This document shows, piece after piece, positions 18,004 to 27,986 of a stretch of 64,000 nt of DNA. Position 1 is the first letter of the stretch, and each line of letters opens with the position of its first letter. The DNA lies in assembly GCA_024636555.1 (NCBI GenBank), contig JAGXGW010000014.1, positions 40,248-104,247 on the forward strand. Direction: 5' to 3'. The notes under the pieces were generated by a model, which did not search any database, had not been told where the DNA came from, and saw only the letters and a list, made by a program, of their open reading frames with translations. The position numbers were made by a program, and so were the translations under genes. The DNA is from Paracoccaceae bacterium. GTDB taxonomy: Bacteria > Pseudomonadota > Alphaproteobacteria > Rhodobacterales > Rhodobacteraceae.

Positions 18004-18498
18004 TCATTCGTCTTCGGCAAAAGCGTTTTCGACGATTTCAACCGCGCCTGCGTCATTCATCATCGCCAGATCGAATCGCATCGTTGTCATCTGGTCAAGA
18101 TTGCATTTCCCGAGATATTCAGATGCGGCCTGTGTGATCCGAAGCCGCTGCGCGCGGCCCAACGAGAGCAAAGCCGCATCGAAACTCCGGCTTTTCTTGA
18201 CCTCGACAAAGACGAATGTGCCGCTGTCACACAGGATCAGATCTATTTCCGCACGACTGCCACGCCATCTGCGGGTTAGCAAATCAAGGCCGCGTTCGGC
18301 ATAGATCCGCACCACGGCATCTTCCGCCGCAAGTCCTGACAGATATGCGTTGCGGCCGCGTATCTGCCTGATGTTGCAGACCGCAGGGTCAACGACGGGG
18401 CGGGCCGCAACCGGTTTCTCAGCCACAGGAATGGTCAAGGGCAGGGTAAGCTGTACCGCGCCCGCCCGTACTGTATGTGGATCGAACCATGCTGTCAT
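18004..18498 (-). CDS. YraN/UPF0102 family endonuclease-like protein
   Basis: Restriction-endonuclease-fold family of unknown biological role. The core is at residues ~48-150: GRNAYLSGLAAEDAVVRIYAERG, then RRWRGSRAEIDLIL and FVFVEVKKSRSF, giving the E-x-D-x-E-x-K arrangement of the PD-(D/E)XK fold. The first ~45 residues are an extension rare in short YraN proteins. The gene overlaps the rsmI stop by 4 bp (ATGA), matching the widely conserved rsmI-yraN pairing. Confidence 0.88.
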   Translation of the reverse strand: MTAWFDPHTVRAGAVQLTLPLTIPVAEKPVAARPVVDPAVCNIRQIRGRNAYLSGLAAEDAVVRIYAERGLDLLTRRWRGSRAEIDLILCDSGTFVFVEVKKSRSFDAALLSLGRAQRLRITQAASEYLGKCNLDQMTTMRFDLAMMNDAGAVEIVENAFAEDE

Positions 18499-19376
18499 TC
18501 GTCTTGCTCCAGCTTGAGGGCCAGTTGATAGATCTGCCGTTTCGGTCGGCCTGTCTGCGTAGCCACAATCTCTGCGGCGTCCCGCACAGAATGGCCGGAC
18601 AAGGCAGCGCGCAGCAACTCTTCTATCTCATCTTCCTTAATGTTCTCCGAATGCGGCCGGTCGATCAGCACCACGATCTCGCCCTTCAGGCTGCGCGATG
18701 CACATATTTCGGCCAGTTCCTGCAGGCTTCCGGCGATGACCTCCTCGAATTTCTTGGTCAGTTCGCGGCAAATCGCTGCCTGTCGCTCTGCTCCCAAAAC
18801 CTCGGCGCTGTCGCGCAACATGGCCGCGATCCGTTTGGGTGATTCGTAGAAAACCAGCGTGCCCGGCACCTCTGCGTAGCGCCACAGCGCGGATTTTCGC
18901 TGGCCCGAAGTGGAGGGCAGAAAGCCTGCAAAAAAGAACCTGTCCGTCGGCAATCCACCGATGGTCAGCGCAGTCACAACCGCAGAGGCTCCCGGTGCGG
19001 TGGTGACCAGGTGGCCCGCCTCGCGCGCGGCGCGGGCCAGATCGAAGCCGGGATCCGCCACCAGCGGCGTGCCCGCCTCGGAGGCATAGGCCATCGTCAG
19101 GCCCTGTTCCATAAGGCCCATAAGGCGGGGGCGCATCTGCGCGCCGTTATGATCGTGATAGGCCAGCACATGCCGCTCACCCAGAGGGATACCGTGGATT
19201 TCCATGAGCTTGCGCAGGGTGCGTGTATCCTCGGCGACCAGTACATCCGCGCTGGCCAGTATGTCGAGCGCGCGCAGCGTCACGTCGCGGGCACTCCCGA
19301 TCGGTGTGGCGACCAGATAGAGGCCGGGCGCAAGTCTGACGGGGGGCGCTGCTCTGGCCGGTTTGGGATTCAACAC
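18495..19376 (-). CDS. rsmI: 16S rRNA (cytidine(1402)-2'-O)-methyltransferase
   Basis: SAM-dependent tetrapyrrole-methylase-fold enzyme modifying C1402 in the ribosomal decoding centre. Motifs are GLYLVATPIGSARDVTLRAL, VLVAEDTRTLRKLM, SEAGTPLVADPGFDLARAA and FFAGFLPSTSGQRKSAL. GTG start at 19376 with a ggagggt ribosome-binding site. 293 aa. It is divergent from the LppC-like lipoprotein gene and coupled to yraN downstream. Confidence 0.96.
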   Translation of the reverse strand: MLNPKPARAAPPVRLAPGLYLVATPIGSARDVTLRALDILASADVLVAEDTRTLRKLMEIHGIPLGERHVLAYHDHNGAQMRPRLMGLMEQGLTMAYASEAGTPLVADPGFDLARAAREAGHLVTTAPGASAVVTALTIGGLPTDRFFFAGFLPSTSGQRKSALWRYAEVPGTLVFYESPKRIAAMLRDSAEVLGAERQAAICRELTKKFEEVIAGSLQELAEICASRSLKGEIVVLIDRPHSENIKEDEIEELLRAALSGHSVRDAAEIVATQTGRPKRQIYQLALKLEQDE

Positions 19377-19460
19377 TGGACCCTCCGTGCGTGGTGTCTA
19401 TGATCGTCCTGCCTGCCGGTGCCACAGATTACCACCTTTTTTCGAGGGAGAAGACCCGCC

Positions 19461-20720
19461 ATGTTCGCCTTTCCAAGCCCCGTCCGCAAGTCGCTGCGCC
19501 TGATTGCACAAGCGCTTGTGCCGCATTGGCGGTTCTCGTCATCAATCGCCGGCCAATCAATACGGCCGCTGCACCGGTCGGGACTTGCTCTTGCTACTGT
19601 GGGCACCCTTGCGGCCTGCGCGCCTGTGGATACCGCGATCGACCGCTCCGGTCCCCGCGTCGACATCGCCGCGCCGGTGCCGGTGGCGCTTCTGGTGCCG
19701 CGCGGTTCGGGCAACAGCAGCGACGATATTCTGGCGCAGTCGCTGGAGAATGCCGCCCGTCTCGCGATTTCCGATCTGGGCGATGTGGTTATCGACCTGC
19801 GGGTCTACAGCACCGCAGGCTCTGCCGCGACGGCTCAGCAGGTTGCGCAGCAGGCCGTTGCGGACGGGGCCAAGATCATTCTCGGACCGGTCTACGGGGA
19901 GAATGCGAACGCGGCGGCCGTGGCTGTCGCCGCTTCCGGGGTCAACGTGCTCGCCTTTTCCAACAATACCTCCATCGCGGGTGGCAACCTGTTCATCCTC
20001 GGGCCAACCTTCGAGAATACAGCCAACCGGCTGACAGATTATGCGAGCCAGCAAGGCAAGGGGCGCACTGTGGTCGTCTATTCCGATGACGTGGCCGGAC
20101 GCGCCGGACGCGCGGCGATCGAATCCGCGCTGGCGCGCAGCGGTGGCACCGCTGTCGGCTCCGTGGCGCATGAATTCTCGCAAAGCGGTGTGACACGGGC
20201 GATTCCGCAGATCGTCAGTGCCGTTCGCAGCGGGAATGCGGATTCGGTATTTATCACAGCGGATACCGCCGGTGCGCTGCCCCTGTTGACCCAGCTTCTG
20301 CCCGAGGCGGGAATAACCCCTCAAGCGACGCAATATATCGGGCTGACACGCTGGGACATTCCAAGCCAGACAATGGACCTGCCCGGCGTGCAGGGGGGAT
20401 GGTTCGCCCTGCCCGACCCGGCATTGACCGCAGGTTTCCGCAGCCGCTACGAGGCGGCCTATGGTGCCGGCCCGCATCCGATCGGCGGGTTGGCCTATGA
20501 CGGGATCGCGGCCATCGGTGCGCTGATCAGCTCCGGCGGGTCCGACGCGCTCAGCCGTGGATCACTGACACAGGGTGCGGGTTTTCAGGGCGTGAGCGGC
20601 GTCTTCCGTCTGCGGCCCGACGGCACGAACGAACGCGGCCTTGCCGTGGCCGAGATCCGCAACCGTCAGGTCGTGATCATCGACCCTGCTCCAAGAGCCT
20701 TTGGCCGTGCCGGTTTCTGA
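19461..20720 (+). CDS. LppC/LpoA-like lipoprotein (penicillin-binding-protein activator family)
   Basis: Periplasmic-binding-protein-fold lipoprotein of the family that in gamma-proteobacteria activates PBP1A; the alphaproteobacterial role is less clear. The ATG at 19461 (MFAFPSPVRK) has an agggagaag site. A long N-terminal leader ends in a lipobox, LATVGTLAAC, near residue 47. The ligand-binding fold follows: VALLVPRGSG, IILGPVYGENANAAA, RTVVVYSDD and GGLAYDGIAAIGALIS. 419 aa. glnD begins inside its 3' end. The pairing with rsmI-yraN is also seen in other proteobacteria. Confidence 0.87.
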   Translation: MFAFPSPVRKSLRLIAQALVPHWRFSSSIAGQSIRPLHRSGLALATVGTLAACAPVDTAIDRSGPRVDIAAPVPVALLVPRGSGNSSDDILAQSLENAARLAISDLGDVVIDLRVYSTAGSAATAQQVAQQAVADGAKIILGPVYGENANAAAVAVAASGVNVLAFSNNTSIAGGNLFILGPTFENTANRLTDYASQQGKGRTVVVYSDDVAGRAGRAAIESALARSGGTAVGSVAHEFSQSGVTRAIPQIVSAVRSGNADSVFITADTAGALPLLTQLLPEAGITPQATQYIGLTRWDIPSQTMDLPGVQGGWFALPDPALTAGFRSRYEAAYGAGPHPIGGLAYDGIAAIGALISSGGSDALSRGSLTQGAGFQGVSGVFRLRPDGTNERGLAVAEIRNRQVVIIDPAPRAFGRAGF

Positions 20721-23502
20721 TCCGGCGCTTGCCCCTTCTGCCCTGATCCTGCCCGCGCCGCCCGAGGACCTGATCTGCGCGCCAGACCGGGTTCTGGACA
20801 GCGACGCGCTTGCTGCCACGCTCGAAGCCGCGACGCGGGGGCTGGCTCCGGAGCAGATGCGCGCCGCTGTGGTGCCGGTTCTGGCACAGGCGTTGCAGGA
20901 CGGGCGCAGCGCCATCGCCGAGGCATTCGTCGCCCGCCCCTTCGCGGCAAGGCCGGCAACACGCGCCTATTGCTGGCTGACAGATTGTATCGTGGCCTGC
21001 GCGCAGGACGTGGCGGTGCGGCTGGTCCATCCGCTGCCCGCACCCAGACCGCAGGAAAGGCTGGCCCTGATCGCGGTGGGCGGCTACGGCCGTGGCGAGA
21101 TGGCCCCGCAATCGGATGTCGATCTGCTGTTTCTCAGCCAGACACGGATCACGCCATGGGCGGAATCCGTGATCGAGGCAATGCTCTACATCCTTTGGGA
21201 CCTGCGGCTGAAGGTCGGCCATGCCAGCCGCACGATCAAGGATTGCCTGCGACTGGGCTCCGAGGATTTCACGATCCGCACGGCCTTGCTCGAACATCGT
21301 TTTCTGGGCGGCGACACGGCACTGGCGGCAGAGCTGGACAGGCGGCTGAAGAACGAGTTGTTCAAAGGCACCGCGCGGGAATTCATCGAGGCCAAGCTGT
21401 CCGAGCGCGACACGCGCCACGTGAAACAGGGCGGCCAGCGCTATATGGTCGAGCCCAATGTGAAGGAAGGCAAAGGCGGTCTGCGCGACCTGCAATCACT
21501 GTTCTGGATCGCGAAATACCTTCATGGCGTGCAGAACCCGGCAGAGCTCGTGCGGCTCAGGATGTTCCGCCCCGAGGAATACGCCACCTTCGAGAAGGCC
21601 GAGAATTTCCTGTGGGCCGTGCGATGCCATCTGCATCTGATCACGGGCCGCCCCGCCGACCAGCTGACCTTCGATCTTCAGGTGCAGGTGGCCGAATGCA
21701 TGCGCTATACCGACAAGGGCGGACGCCGCGCGGTCGAGCATTTCATGCAGGATTACTTTCGCCACGCCACCTCTGTCGGGGATCTGACACGCATCTTCCT
21801 GACCAAGCTGGAGGCGCTGCATGTCAAGTCGGGCCCCCTGCTAGAGCGGATCTTCCGCCGCATGCCAAAGGTCAAACCCGGCTACAAGGTGATCCATAAC
21901 CGTCTGGCCATTGATGACGAGGCGGCCTTTCCGGACGACAAGCTGAACCTGTTGCGCCTGTTTGAAGAGGCCCTGCGGACCGGCATGCTGATCCATCCGG
22001 ATGCGATGCGTCTGGTCACGGCCAACCTGCATCTGATCGACGATGATCTGCGCACCAACCGCGAAGCCCAGCGCATCTTCATGGATCTGCTGCTCAAACA
22101 CGGCAATCCAGAACGCGCGCTGCGGCGGATGAACGAGTTGGGGATGCTGGCCGCCTTCATCCCCGAGTTCGAACCCATCGTGGCGATGATGCAGTTCAAC
22201 ATGTATCACAGCTACACGGTGGACGAGCATACGATCCAGTGCATCCGCAACCTCGCCCAGATCGAACGTGGCGAGTTGGTCGAGGAATTGCCGGTCGTCT
22301 CGGGCATCCTGCGCGCCGGGGTGAACCGCAAGGTGCTCTATATCGCGCTGCTCTTGCACGATATCGGCAAGGGCCGCGCCGAGGATCACTCGGTTCTGGG
22401 CGCGCAGATCGCACGCCGCGTGGCCCCGCGTCTGGGGCTGAACAAGGCCGATAGCGAAACCGTCGAATGGCTGGTGCGGTATCATCTGCTGATGTCGGAT
22501 ATGGCGCAAAAGCGCGACCTTTCCGACCCGCGCACCCTGCGCGATTTCGCCAAGGCGGTGAAGACACGCAAGCGGCTGGACCTGCTGACCGTGCTGACGG
22601 TCTGCGACATCCGCGGTGTCGGCCCTCAAACATGGAACAACTGGAAAGCCATGCTGATCCGGCAGTTGCACCGTGAAACCAGCCGCGCGCTGGAACACGG
22701 GCTGGAAGATCTCAACCGCGAGCATCGCGGGGCCGAGGCCAAGGGAGCCCTGCGCGAGGCGTTGCGTCAATGGGATACTGCCGCGCTCAAGACCGAACTG
22801 GGGCGGCACTACCCGCCCTACTGGCAGGGTCTCGACACCCGCACACAGGTGGTCTTTGCCAATATGCTGCGCGACCTGCCGGATGACGAGATCAGGATCG
22901 ATCTGGTCCCCGACGAGGACCGCGACGCCACCCGCGCCTGTTTCGCCCTTTCGGACCATCCCGGCATCTTCTCGCGACTGGCGGGCGCGCTGGCGCTGGT
23001 GGGCGCGAATGTCGTGGATGCGCGGACCTATACCTCCAAGGACGGTTTCGCCACGGCGGTGTTCTGGATTCAGGATGAAAGCGGCAGCCCCTATGATGCG
23101 ACCCGCCTGCCCCGTCTGCGCCAGATGATCGACAAGACCCTGCGCGGCGAGGTGGTCACGACCGAGGCGATCAAGAGCCGCGACAAGATCAAGAAGCGCG
23201 AGCGCGCCTTCCGCGTGGCGACCTCGATCACCTTCGACAACGAGGGATCGGAAATCTACACGATCATCGAGGTCGATACCCGCGACCGTCCGGGCCTGCT
23301 GTTCGATCTCACCCGCACGCTGGCCAATGCCAATGTCTATATCGCCAGCGCTGTGATCGCGACCTATGGCGAACAGGTGGTCGATACCTTCTATGTCAAG
23401 GATATGTTCGGACTGAAATTTCACTCGCAGCCCAAACAGAAGGCGCTGGAGCGCAAGCTGCGCGAGGCCATAGAACAGGGGGCCAAACGGGCCATTTCCT
23501 GA
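20701..23502 (+). CDS. glnD: Bifunctional PII uridylyltransferase/uridylyl-removing enzyme
   Basis: Main nitrogen sensor: uridylylates PII (GlnB/GlnK) when glutamine is low and removes UMP when it is high. Domains in ~933 aa: a nucleotidyltransferase (VGGYGRGEMAPQSDVDLLFL near residue 122), a GlnD PII-uridylyltransferase helical domain, an HD domain (YHSYTVDEHTIQC, LLHDIGKGRAEDHS), and two C-terminal ACT domains (DHPGIFSRLAGALALVGANV and DRPGLLFDLTRTLANANVYI) that bind glutamine. The start is TTG at 20701 or GTG at 20707, both within the lppC-like gene. Confidence 0.97.
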   Translation: MAVPVSDPALAPSALILPAPPEDLICAPDRVLDSDALAATLEAATRGLAPEQMRAAVVPVLAQALQDGRSAIAEAFVARPFAARPATRAYCWLTDCIVACAQDVAVRLVHPLPAPRPQERLALIAVGGYGRGEMAPQSDVDLLFLSQTRITPWAESVIEAMLYILWDLRLKVGHASRTIKDCLRLGSEDFTIRTALLEHRFLGGDTALAAELDRRLKNELFKGTAREFIEAKLSERDTRHVKQGGQRYMVEPNVKEGKGGLRDLQSLFWIAKYLHGVQNPAELVRLRMFRPEEYATFEKAENFLWAVRCHLHLITGRPADQLTFDLQVQVAECMRYTDKGGRRAVEHFMQDYFRHATSVGDLTRIFLTKLEALHVKSGPLLERIFRRMPKVKPGYKVIHNRLAIDDEAAFPDDKLNLLRLFEEALRTGMLIHPDAMRLVTANLHLIDDDLRTNREAQRIFMDLLLKHGNPERALRRMNELGMLAAFIPEFEPIVAMMQFNMYHSYTVDEHTIQCIRNLAQIERGELVEELPVVSGILRAGVNRKVLYIALLLHDIGKGRAEDHSVLGAQIARRVAPRLGLNKADSETVEWLVRYHLLMSDMAQKRDLSDPRTLRDFAKAVKTRKRLDLLTVLTVCDIRGVGPQTWNNWKAMLIRQLHRETSRALEHGLEDLNREHRGAEAKGALREALRQWDTAALKTELGRHYPPYWQGLDTRTQVVFANMLRDLPDDEIRIDLVPDEDRDATRACFALSDHPGIFSRLAGALALVGANVVDARTYTSKDGFATAVFWIQDESGSPYDATRLPRLRQMIDKTLRGEVVTTEAIKSRDKIKKRERAFRVATSITFDNEGSEIYTIIEVDTRDRPGLLFDLTRTLANANVYIASAVIATYGEQVVDTFYVKDMFGLKFHSQPKQKALERKLREAIEQGAKRAIS

Positions 23503-23586
23503 CAGGGCTGAGGGCGGTATGCGCCCTCTTCCATGACGCGCGGGCTTGGGATAGTTCCGGAGCAGTCGCAACAAAGGTCGCCGCCC

Positions 23587-25137
23587 ATGAAACCCATCCG
23601 CCTGATTGCCGGCTTCATGACCGTGGGGTTGTGGACCTTGCTCAGCCGCGTGCTGGGTTTCATGCGTGATGCGATAATTCTCGCCTATCTCGGCACCGGC
23701 CCCGCCTATGAGGCCTATGTGGTGGCCTTCCGCCTGCCCAACATGTTCCGCCGCTTCTTTGCCGAAGGCGCTTTCAACATGGCCTTTGTGCCGATGTTCT
23801 CCAAGAAATACGAAGCCGGAGAAGACGCCCGACGCTTTGCGGAAACCGCCTTTGCGGGCCTCGCGACAGTGCTGATCGTGCTCACGCTGGCGGCCCAGAT
23901 TTTTATGCCGTGGATGATCTTTGCACTGGCCAGCGGCTTTGCCGGACAAGAACAATTCGCCCTGTCGGTGGAATTCGGGCGGATCGTGTTTCCCTATATC
24001 CTGTTCATCTCGCTGGCGGCCCTTCTGTCAGGTGTGCTCAACGCCACGGGGCGCTTTGCTGCCGCTGCCGCCGCGCCGGTCTTGCTGAATGTCATCCTTG
24101 TCGGGGCCATGGTGGGTGCGGCTCTGCTGGGCTTCGACGTGACGATGGCGCTGATCTGGGGCATTCCTGTTGCAGGGATCGCGCAGCTTGCACTGGTCTG
24201 GATCGCCGCGCGCCGCGCCGGGTTCACGCTGATGCCGCGCCGCCCGCGCTGGACGCCCGAGATCAGACGACTGGTGCGCATCGCAATTCCCGCGGCACTG
24301 GCGGGCGGCGTGGTGCAGGTCAACCTGCTGGTGGGCCAGCAGGTCGCCAGCTATTTCGACCGCGCCGTGGGCTGGCTCTATGCGGCGGACCGCCTGTATC
24401 AACTGCCACTCGGCGTTGTCGGCATCGCCATCGGTGTGGTGCTGCTGCCCGATCTCTCACGCCGTCTTGCCGGGGGCGATGATGCAGGCGGGCGCAATGC
24501 GCTCAGCCGTGCCGCGGAGATCTCGCTGGCGCTCACGGTGCCAGCAGCGGTGGCGTTGATCGTGGTCCCGCTGCCGCTGGTTTCGGTCCTGTTCGAGCGC
24601 GGTGCCGCCACGGCCGCTGACAGTGCGGCCATTGCCATGGCTGTGGCGGTTTACGGCCTTGGTCTGCCCGCTTTCGTGATCCAGAAAATCCTGCAACCGC
24701 TTTATTTCGCGCGCGAGGATACCCGCACGCCGTTTCGCTACGCGGTGGTCGCGATGATCGTGAATGCGCTGGTCGCCATTGGCCTCGCCCCCCTGATCGG
24801 CTGGATCGCCGCCGCTATCGCCACATCGCTGGCCGCTTGGGTGATGGTGGCGCTGCTCGGCATCGGCGCGCGCCCGATGGGCGATGTGGCCCGTTTTGAT
24901 GCCCGCTTTCACGGCCGCATCTGGCGCATCATCGCGGCCTCACTCGGCATGGGTGCGGTGCTGTGGGGTGCGATGGTCGTGATGACACCCTTCTTTGCGC
25001 TGGCAGGCTGGCGCTATCTGGCGCTGCTTGCCCTGATCATGATCGGCATGATCAGCTATTTCGGGATCGGCCAGTTGATCGGCGCCTTCCGTCTGGGCGA
25101 GTTCAAGCGCGCCTTCCAGCGCGGCGGCAGCGCCTGA
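23587..25137 (+). CDS. murJ: Lipid II flippase MurJ (MviN)
   Basis: Polytopic inner-membrane MOP-superfamily flippase that moves lipid II outward for peptidoglycan synthesis. The ATG at 23587 (MKPIRLIAGFMTVG) is chosen because the 18 preceding codons do not resemble the family. TM1 carries TLLSRVLGFMRDAIILAYLG with the conserved Arg residues. FRLPNMFRRFFAEGAFNMAFVP is the family signature. About 14 hydrophobic segments fit in 516 aa. It lies 84 bp after glnD, the usual order in Rhodobacterales. Confidence 0.96.
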   Translation: MKPIRLIAGFMTVGLWTLLSRVLGFMRDAIILAYLGTGPAYEAYVVAFRLPNMFRRFFAEGAFNMAFVPMFSKKYEAGEDARRFAETAFAGLATVLIVLTLAAQIFMPWMIFALASGFAGQEQFALSVEFGRIVFPYILFISLAALLSGVLNATGRFAAAAAAPVLLNVILVGAMVGAALLGFDVTMALIWGIPVAGIAQLALVWIAARRAGFTLMPRRPRWTPEIRRLVRIAIPAALAGGVVQVNLLVGQQVASYFDRAVGWLYAADRLYQLPLGVVGIAIGVVLLPDLSRRLAGGDDAGGRNALSRAAEISLALTVPAAVALIVVPLPLVSVLFERGAATAADSAAIAMAVAVYGLGLPAFVIQKILQPLYFAREDTRTPFRYAVVAMIVNALVAIGLAPLIGWIAAAIATSLAAWVMVALLGIGARPMGDVARFDARFHGRIWRIIAASLGMGAVLWGAMVVMTPFFALAGWRYLALLALIMIGMISYFGIGQLIGAFRLGEFKRAFQRGGSA

Positions 25138-25159
25138 TCCGTCTCGCCCCGCCCGCCGC

Positions 25160-25196
25160 TTCTTCTTGCCTCAAATATCCCCGCGCGGAGCGCATC
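25160..25196 (-). repeat. Rhodobacteraceae intergenic repeat, copy 2
   Basis: On the minus strand it reads atgcgctccgcgcggggata then tttgaggcaagaagaa. It is nearly identical to 31727-31763. It lies between the convergent murJ and rhomboid-like genes. Confidence 0.6.
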
Positions 25197-25217
25197 CGCC
25201 CGCGCCACATAGCGGTA

Positions 25218-25922
25218 TCAGTCGTGGCGCAGCTTGTCGCGCAGCCGGGCGAAACCGCCGGGGCTGACCACGAAAGACAGCGCAAAGCCGAAGACAAAGC
25301 CCGACAGATCCGCAATCCAGTCCAGACTGCCACCGAACAGGATGCCGAAGACAAGCTGGATGCCCATCAGAAAGGCGATCAGCGTGAAGGCGCGCGATTG
25401 CGGCCCACCCTCCTGCCCCAAGCGCAGCCAGAGCAGATAGGTGAAGGCGCCGATCAGCCCGTAAACGCCGGGGAACGACCCGATCAGCGGCACCGGTGAT
25501 GCGGTCAGCAGGCCGAAAACCACCGCCCCGCCGATGGACGCGCCAAAATAGACGGCCACAATGGCCCAGCCGCGAAACACCTCTCCCACGAACTTGCCCA
25601 GCGCCAGAACCATCGCGCCCGCAAAGATCGCATGGGTGAAATTGCCATGCACGAACGGATAGGTAATGAAGCGCGCCATCTGGTCCAGCGGCCAGCGGTT
25701 GTTGGCCAGCATCCACTGGAAGATCTCGGCAGAGAAGGCACGGGACTGGATCGCGCCCAGCCGCCAGCCGATTGCCTGTGGACCGCCGATCAGCCCCTGT
25801 GCGCCAAGGATGAACAGCAACTCGATGCCGACGATCAGCACAAACAGCACGATCACCACCGGCGGCAGCGGGTTGACGGCGCTGATACCTGCGCCGCGTG
25901 GGTTCTGGGGATCAGGAAACAT
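25218..25922 (-). CDS. Rhomboid-fold membrane protein lacking the catalytic dyad
   Basis: A 234-aa protein with about six membrane segments and clear rhomboid topology: [20 protein letters not shown] (TM2), [11 protein letters not shown], and [13 protein letters not shown] (TM4). Aligned on the YGLIGA segment, the catalytic Ser of the usual GASG motif is Phe150. In TM6, DLSGFVFGF has Asp205 where active enzymes have the catalytic His. The stabilising Asn in TM2 also appears replaced. It is therefore predicted to bind membrane proteins without cutting them, like iRhom/derlin-type pseudoproteases. ATG at 25922, divergent from trpS. Confidence 0.8.
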   Translation of the reverse strand: MFPDPQNPRGAGISAVNPLPPVVIVLFVLIVGIELLFILGAQGLIGGPQAIGWRLGAIQSRAFSAEIFQWMLANNRWPLDQMARFITYPFVHGNFTHAIFAGAMVLALGKFVGEVFRGWAIVAVYFGASIGGAVVFGLLTASPVPLIGSFPGVYGLIGAFTYLLWLRLGQEGGPQSRAFTLIAFLMGIQLVFGILFGGSLDWIADLSGFVFGFALSFVVSPGGFARLRDKLRHD

Positions 25923-25999
25923 GGATGGACCTCTGCTTGACGCGGCTTTGGGGCATGGGTAAGCCAGCCCAACCGATTAATCCAGACGGAGATGTCATT

Positions 26000-27046
26000 A
26001 TGGCGGATGCGGTCCAGTCACAGTCCAGTCCGAACGCGGGCTTCACACCGCGTGTCTTTTCGGGCATCCAGCCCTCGGGCGGGCTGACGCTTGGCAATTA
26101 TCTGGGCGCGATCAAGCGTTTCGTGCAGATGCAGGACAGCGGCACACCGACGCTTTATTGTGTCGTCGACATGCATGCCATTACCGTCTGGCAAGACCCC
26201 GACGCCCTGCGCCGCCAGACCCGCGAGCTGACAGCCGGCTATATCGCCGCCGGGCTGGACCCGACACGCTCGATCCTGTTCAATCAAAGTCAGGTGCCCG
26301 AACACGCGCAGCTTGCGTGGATTTTCAACTGCGTGGCGCGGATGGGCTGGATGGGCCGCATGACCCAGTGGAAGGACAAGGCGGGCAAGAATGCCGAGAA
26401 CGCCTCGCTGGGGCTCTTGGCATATCCTGCGCTGATGGCGGCGGATATCCTGCTATATCACGCGACGCATGTGCCTGTGGGCGAGGATCAGAAACAGCAT
26501 CTGGAACTGACCCGCGATGTGGCGGCCAAGTTCAACCATGATTACGGCGTCGATTTCTTCCCCATCACCGAGCCGGTGATCGAGGGGGCGGCGACCCGCG
26601 TCATGTCGTTGCGCGACGGCTCCAAGAAGATGTCGAAATCCGATCCGTCCGATGCCTCCCGTATCAACATGACCGATGATGCCGACACGATCGCCAAGAA
26701 GATCCGCAAGGCCAAGACCGACCCCGAGGCTCTGCCCTCCGAGGCGGCAGGGCTGGAAGGCCGCGCCGATGCGCGCAATCTGGTGAATATCTATGCGGCT
26801 TTGTCCGACAGCACGGTCGACGCGGTGCTGCGCGATGTCGGTGGCAAGCAATTTTCCGAATTCAAGCCGATGCTGGCCGATCTGGCGGTCGCCAAACTCG
26901 CACCCATCTCGACCGAGATGGCCCGCCTGATGCAGGACCCCGCCGAGATCGACCGCATCCTCGGCCAGGGCGCATCCCGCGCCCGCGAGATCGCCACCCC
27001 GATCCTGCAAAAGACCTATGACATCGTCGGAATGATCCGCAGTTGA
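26000..27046 (+). CDS. trpS: Tryptophan-tRNA ligase
   Basis: Class Ic aminoacyl-tRNA synthetase charging tRNA-Trp. The ATG at 26000 ([10 protein letters not shown]) has a ggag site; the open frame from 25898 starts in the divergent gene's leader. Motifs are [18 protein letters not shown] (HIGH-type), [16 protein letters not shown] and the KMSKS loop [12 protein letters not shown]. 348 aa, standard length. Confidence 0.97.
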   Translation: MADAVQSQSSPNAGFTPRVFSGIQPSGGLTLGNYLGAIKRFVQMQDSGTPTLYCVVDMHAITVWQDPDALRRQTRELTAGYIAAGLDPTRSILFNQSQVPEHAQLAWIFNCVARMGWMGRMTQWKDKAGKNAENASLGLLAYPALMAADILLYHATHVPVGEDQKQHLELTRDVAAKFNHDYGVDFFPITEPVIEGAATRVMSLRDGSKKMSKSDPSDASRINMTDDADTIAKKIRKAKTDPEALPSEAAGLEGRADARNLVNIYAALSDSTVDAVLRDVGGKQFSEFKPMLADLAVAKLAPISTEMARLMQDPAEIDRILGQGASRAREIATPILQKTYDIVGMIRS

Positions 27047-27130
27047 TGGCTCAAAGTCCCGACGCTGCTTTATCAGCGAGGGTGGTCAAAGCCCGGTCTC
27101 TGCAATCCTCTGGCTTGAGGGGCTGACATG

Positions 27131-27158
27131 CAAAAGCCCGCGACTCAACGCGCGGGCT
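27131..27158 (-). terminator. Intrinsic terminator of the L,D-transpeptidase gene
   Basis: The stem is agcccgcg paired with cgcgggct (27135-27158). On the minus strand it is followed by TTTTG. It lies 24 bp downstream of the ldt stop. Confidence 0.75.
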
Positions 27159-27181
27159 CTAACTTGTGTGCTGCCGACAGA

Positions 27182-27766
27182 TCAGATCAGGCGCACCTGC
27201 GTACCGACCTTGGCCAGCGCGTAAAGCTCTTCGATATGCTCGTTGTAAAGCCCGATGCAGCCAGCCGAGGAGCGGCGGCCGATCTTGCGCGTGTCATGGG
27301 TGCCGTGGATCAGGTAGTAGGTCCAGCTGAGATAGAGCGCATGGGTGCCCAGTGGATTTTCCGGCCCTGCCTCGATTGTCGCCGGAAGGCTGGGATTGCG
27401 TTCGCGCATCGACGGTGTGGGCGTCCATGTCGGGCCGACGCGGGTCCGCACGATCTGGGTGTAGCCGAGTTTGGTCAGATCATCGCTTGCAGGCACGGAA
27501 CTGGGGTAAAGGCGATAAACGCTCTCGTCCTCGGACCAGAAATGGACAGCGCGCGATTTGGTATCGGCCAGAATTGCCCCGTTCTCCAGAGTGTCGAAAT
27601 GGTCCTGCCACCTGACCATGTGGAACGACGACACATTGTTGCGCACGCCATCACCTGACGGGCGCTCTTGTCCCACCGGCTCTTGCACGGCCCCTGCCCG
27701 TCCGGCCAGAAGCGTCGCCGCTCCACCTGCCAGCATGACTGCGCGTCTGTTCCAGAATTCCGCCAT
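27182..27766 (-). CDS. L,D-transpeptidase (YkuD domain), exported
   Basis: Forms 3-3 peptidoglycan crosslinks or attaches proteins to the wall, in the periplasm. The N-terminus NRRAVMLAGGAATLLAGRAGA looks like a twin-Arg-type signal with an A-x-A cleavage site. The YkuD active site is HGTHDTRKIGRRSSAGCIGL, with catalytic Cys and the S-x-G-C-I-R-like motif. 194 aa. The ATG at 27766 has an aggag site. It converges on trpS and has its own terminator. Confidence 0.93.
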   Translation of the reverse strand: MAEFWNRRAVMLAGGAATLLAGRAGAVQEPVGQERPSGDGVRNNVSSFHMVRWQDHFDTLENGAILADTKSRAVHFWSEDESVYRLYPSSVPASDDLTKLGYTQIVRTRVGPTWTPTPSMRERNPSLPATIEAGPENPLGTHALYLSWTYYLIHGTHDTRKIGRRSSAGCIGLYNEHIEELYALAKVGTQVRLI

Positions 27767-27986
27767 TTCGTCTCCTTCGGGCTTTCCCTGCCCTTTTCGT
27801 CTTTGGGTGGTCGTTCAGGCTGCCGTTCGGGCAGCAAGCTGCACTCAACCTGATCGGGTATACATTCTCAAATCACGATATTTTGTGATCGCGTGTGTCT
27901 GTGCCGTTGCACATACGCGGTGCACGCGCGGGCCTTATCGCGGAATCGCAGCGACTGTAAGAAGGACCGGATAAGGAGAGACCACC

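Noticed and set aside
21841..23955. 704-codon minus-strand open frame
   Set aside because: Antisense shadow of glnD and murJ, with low-complexity His/Gln/Arg-rich composition.
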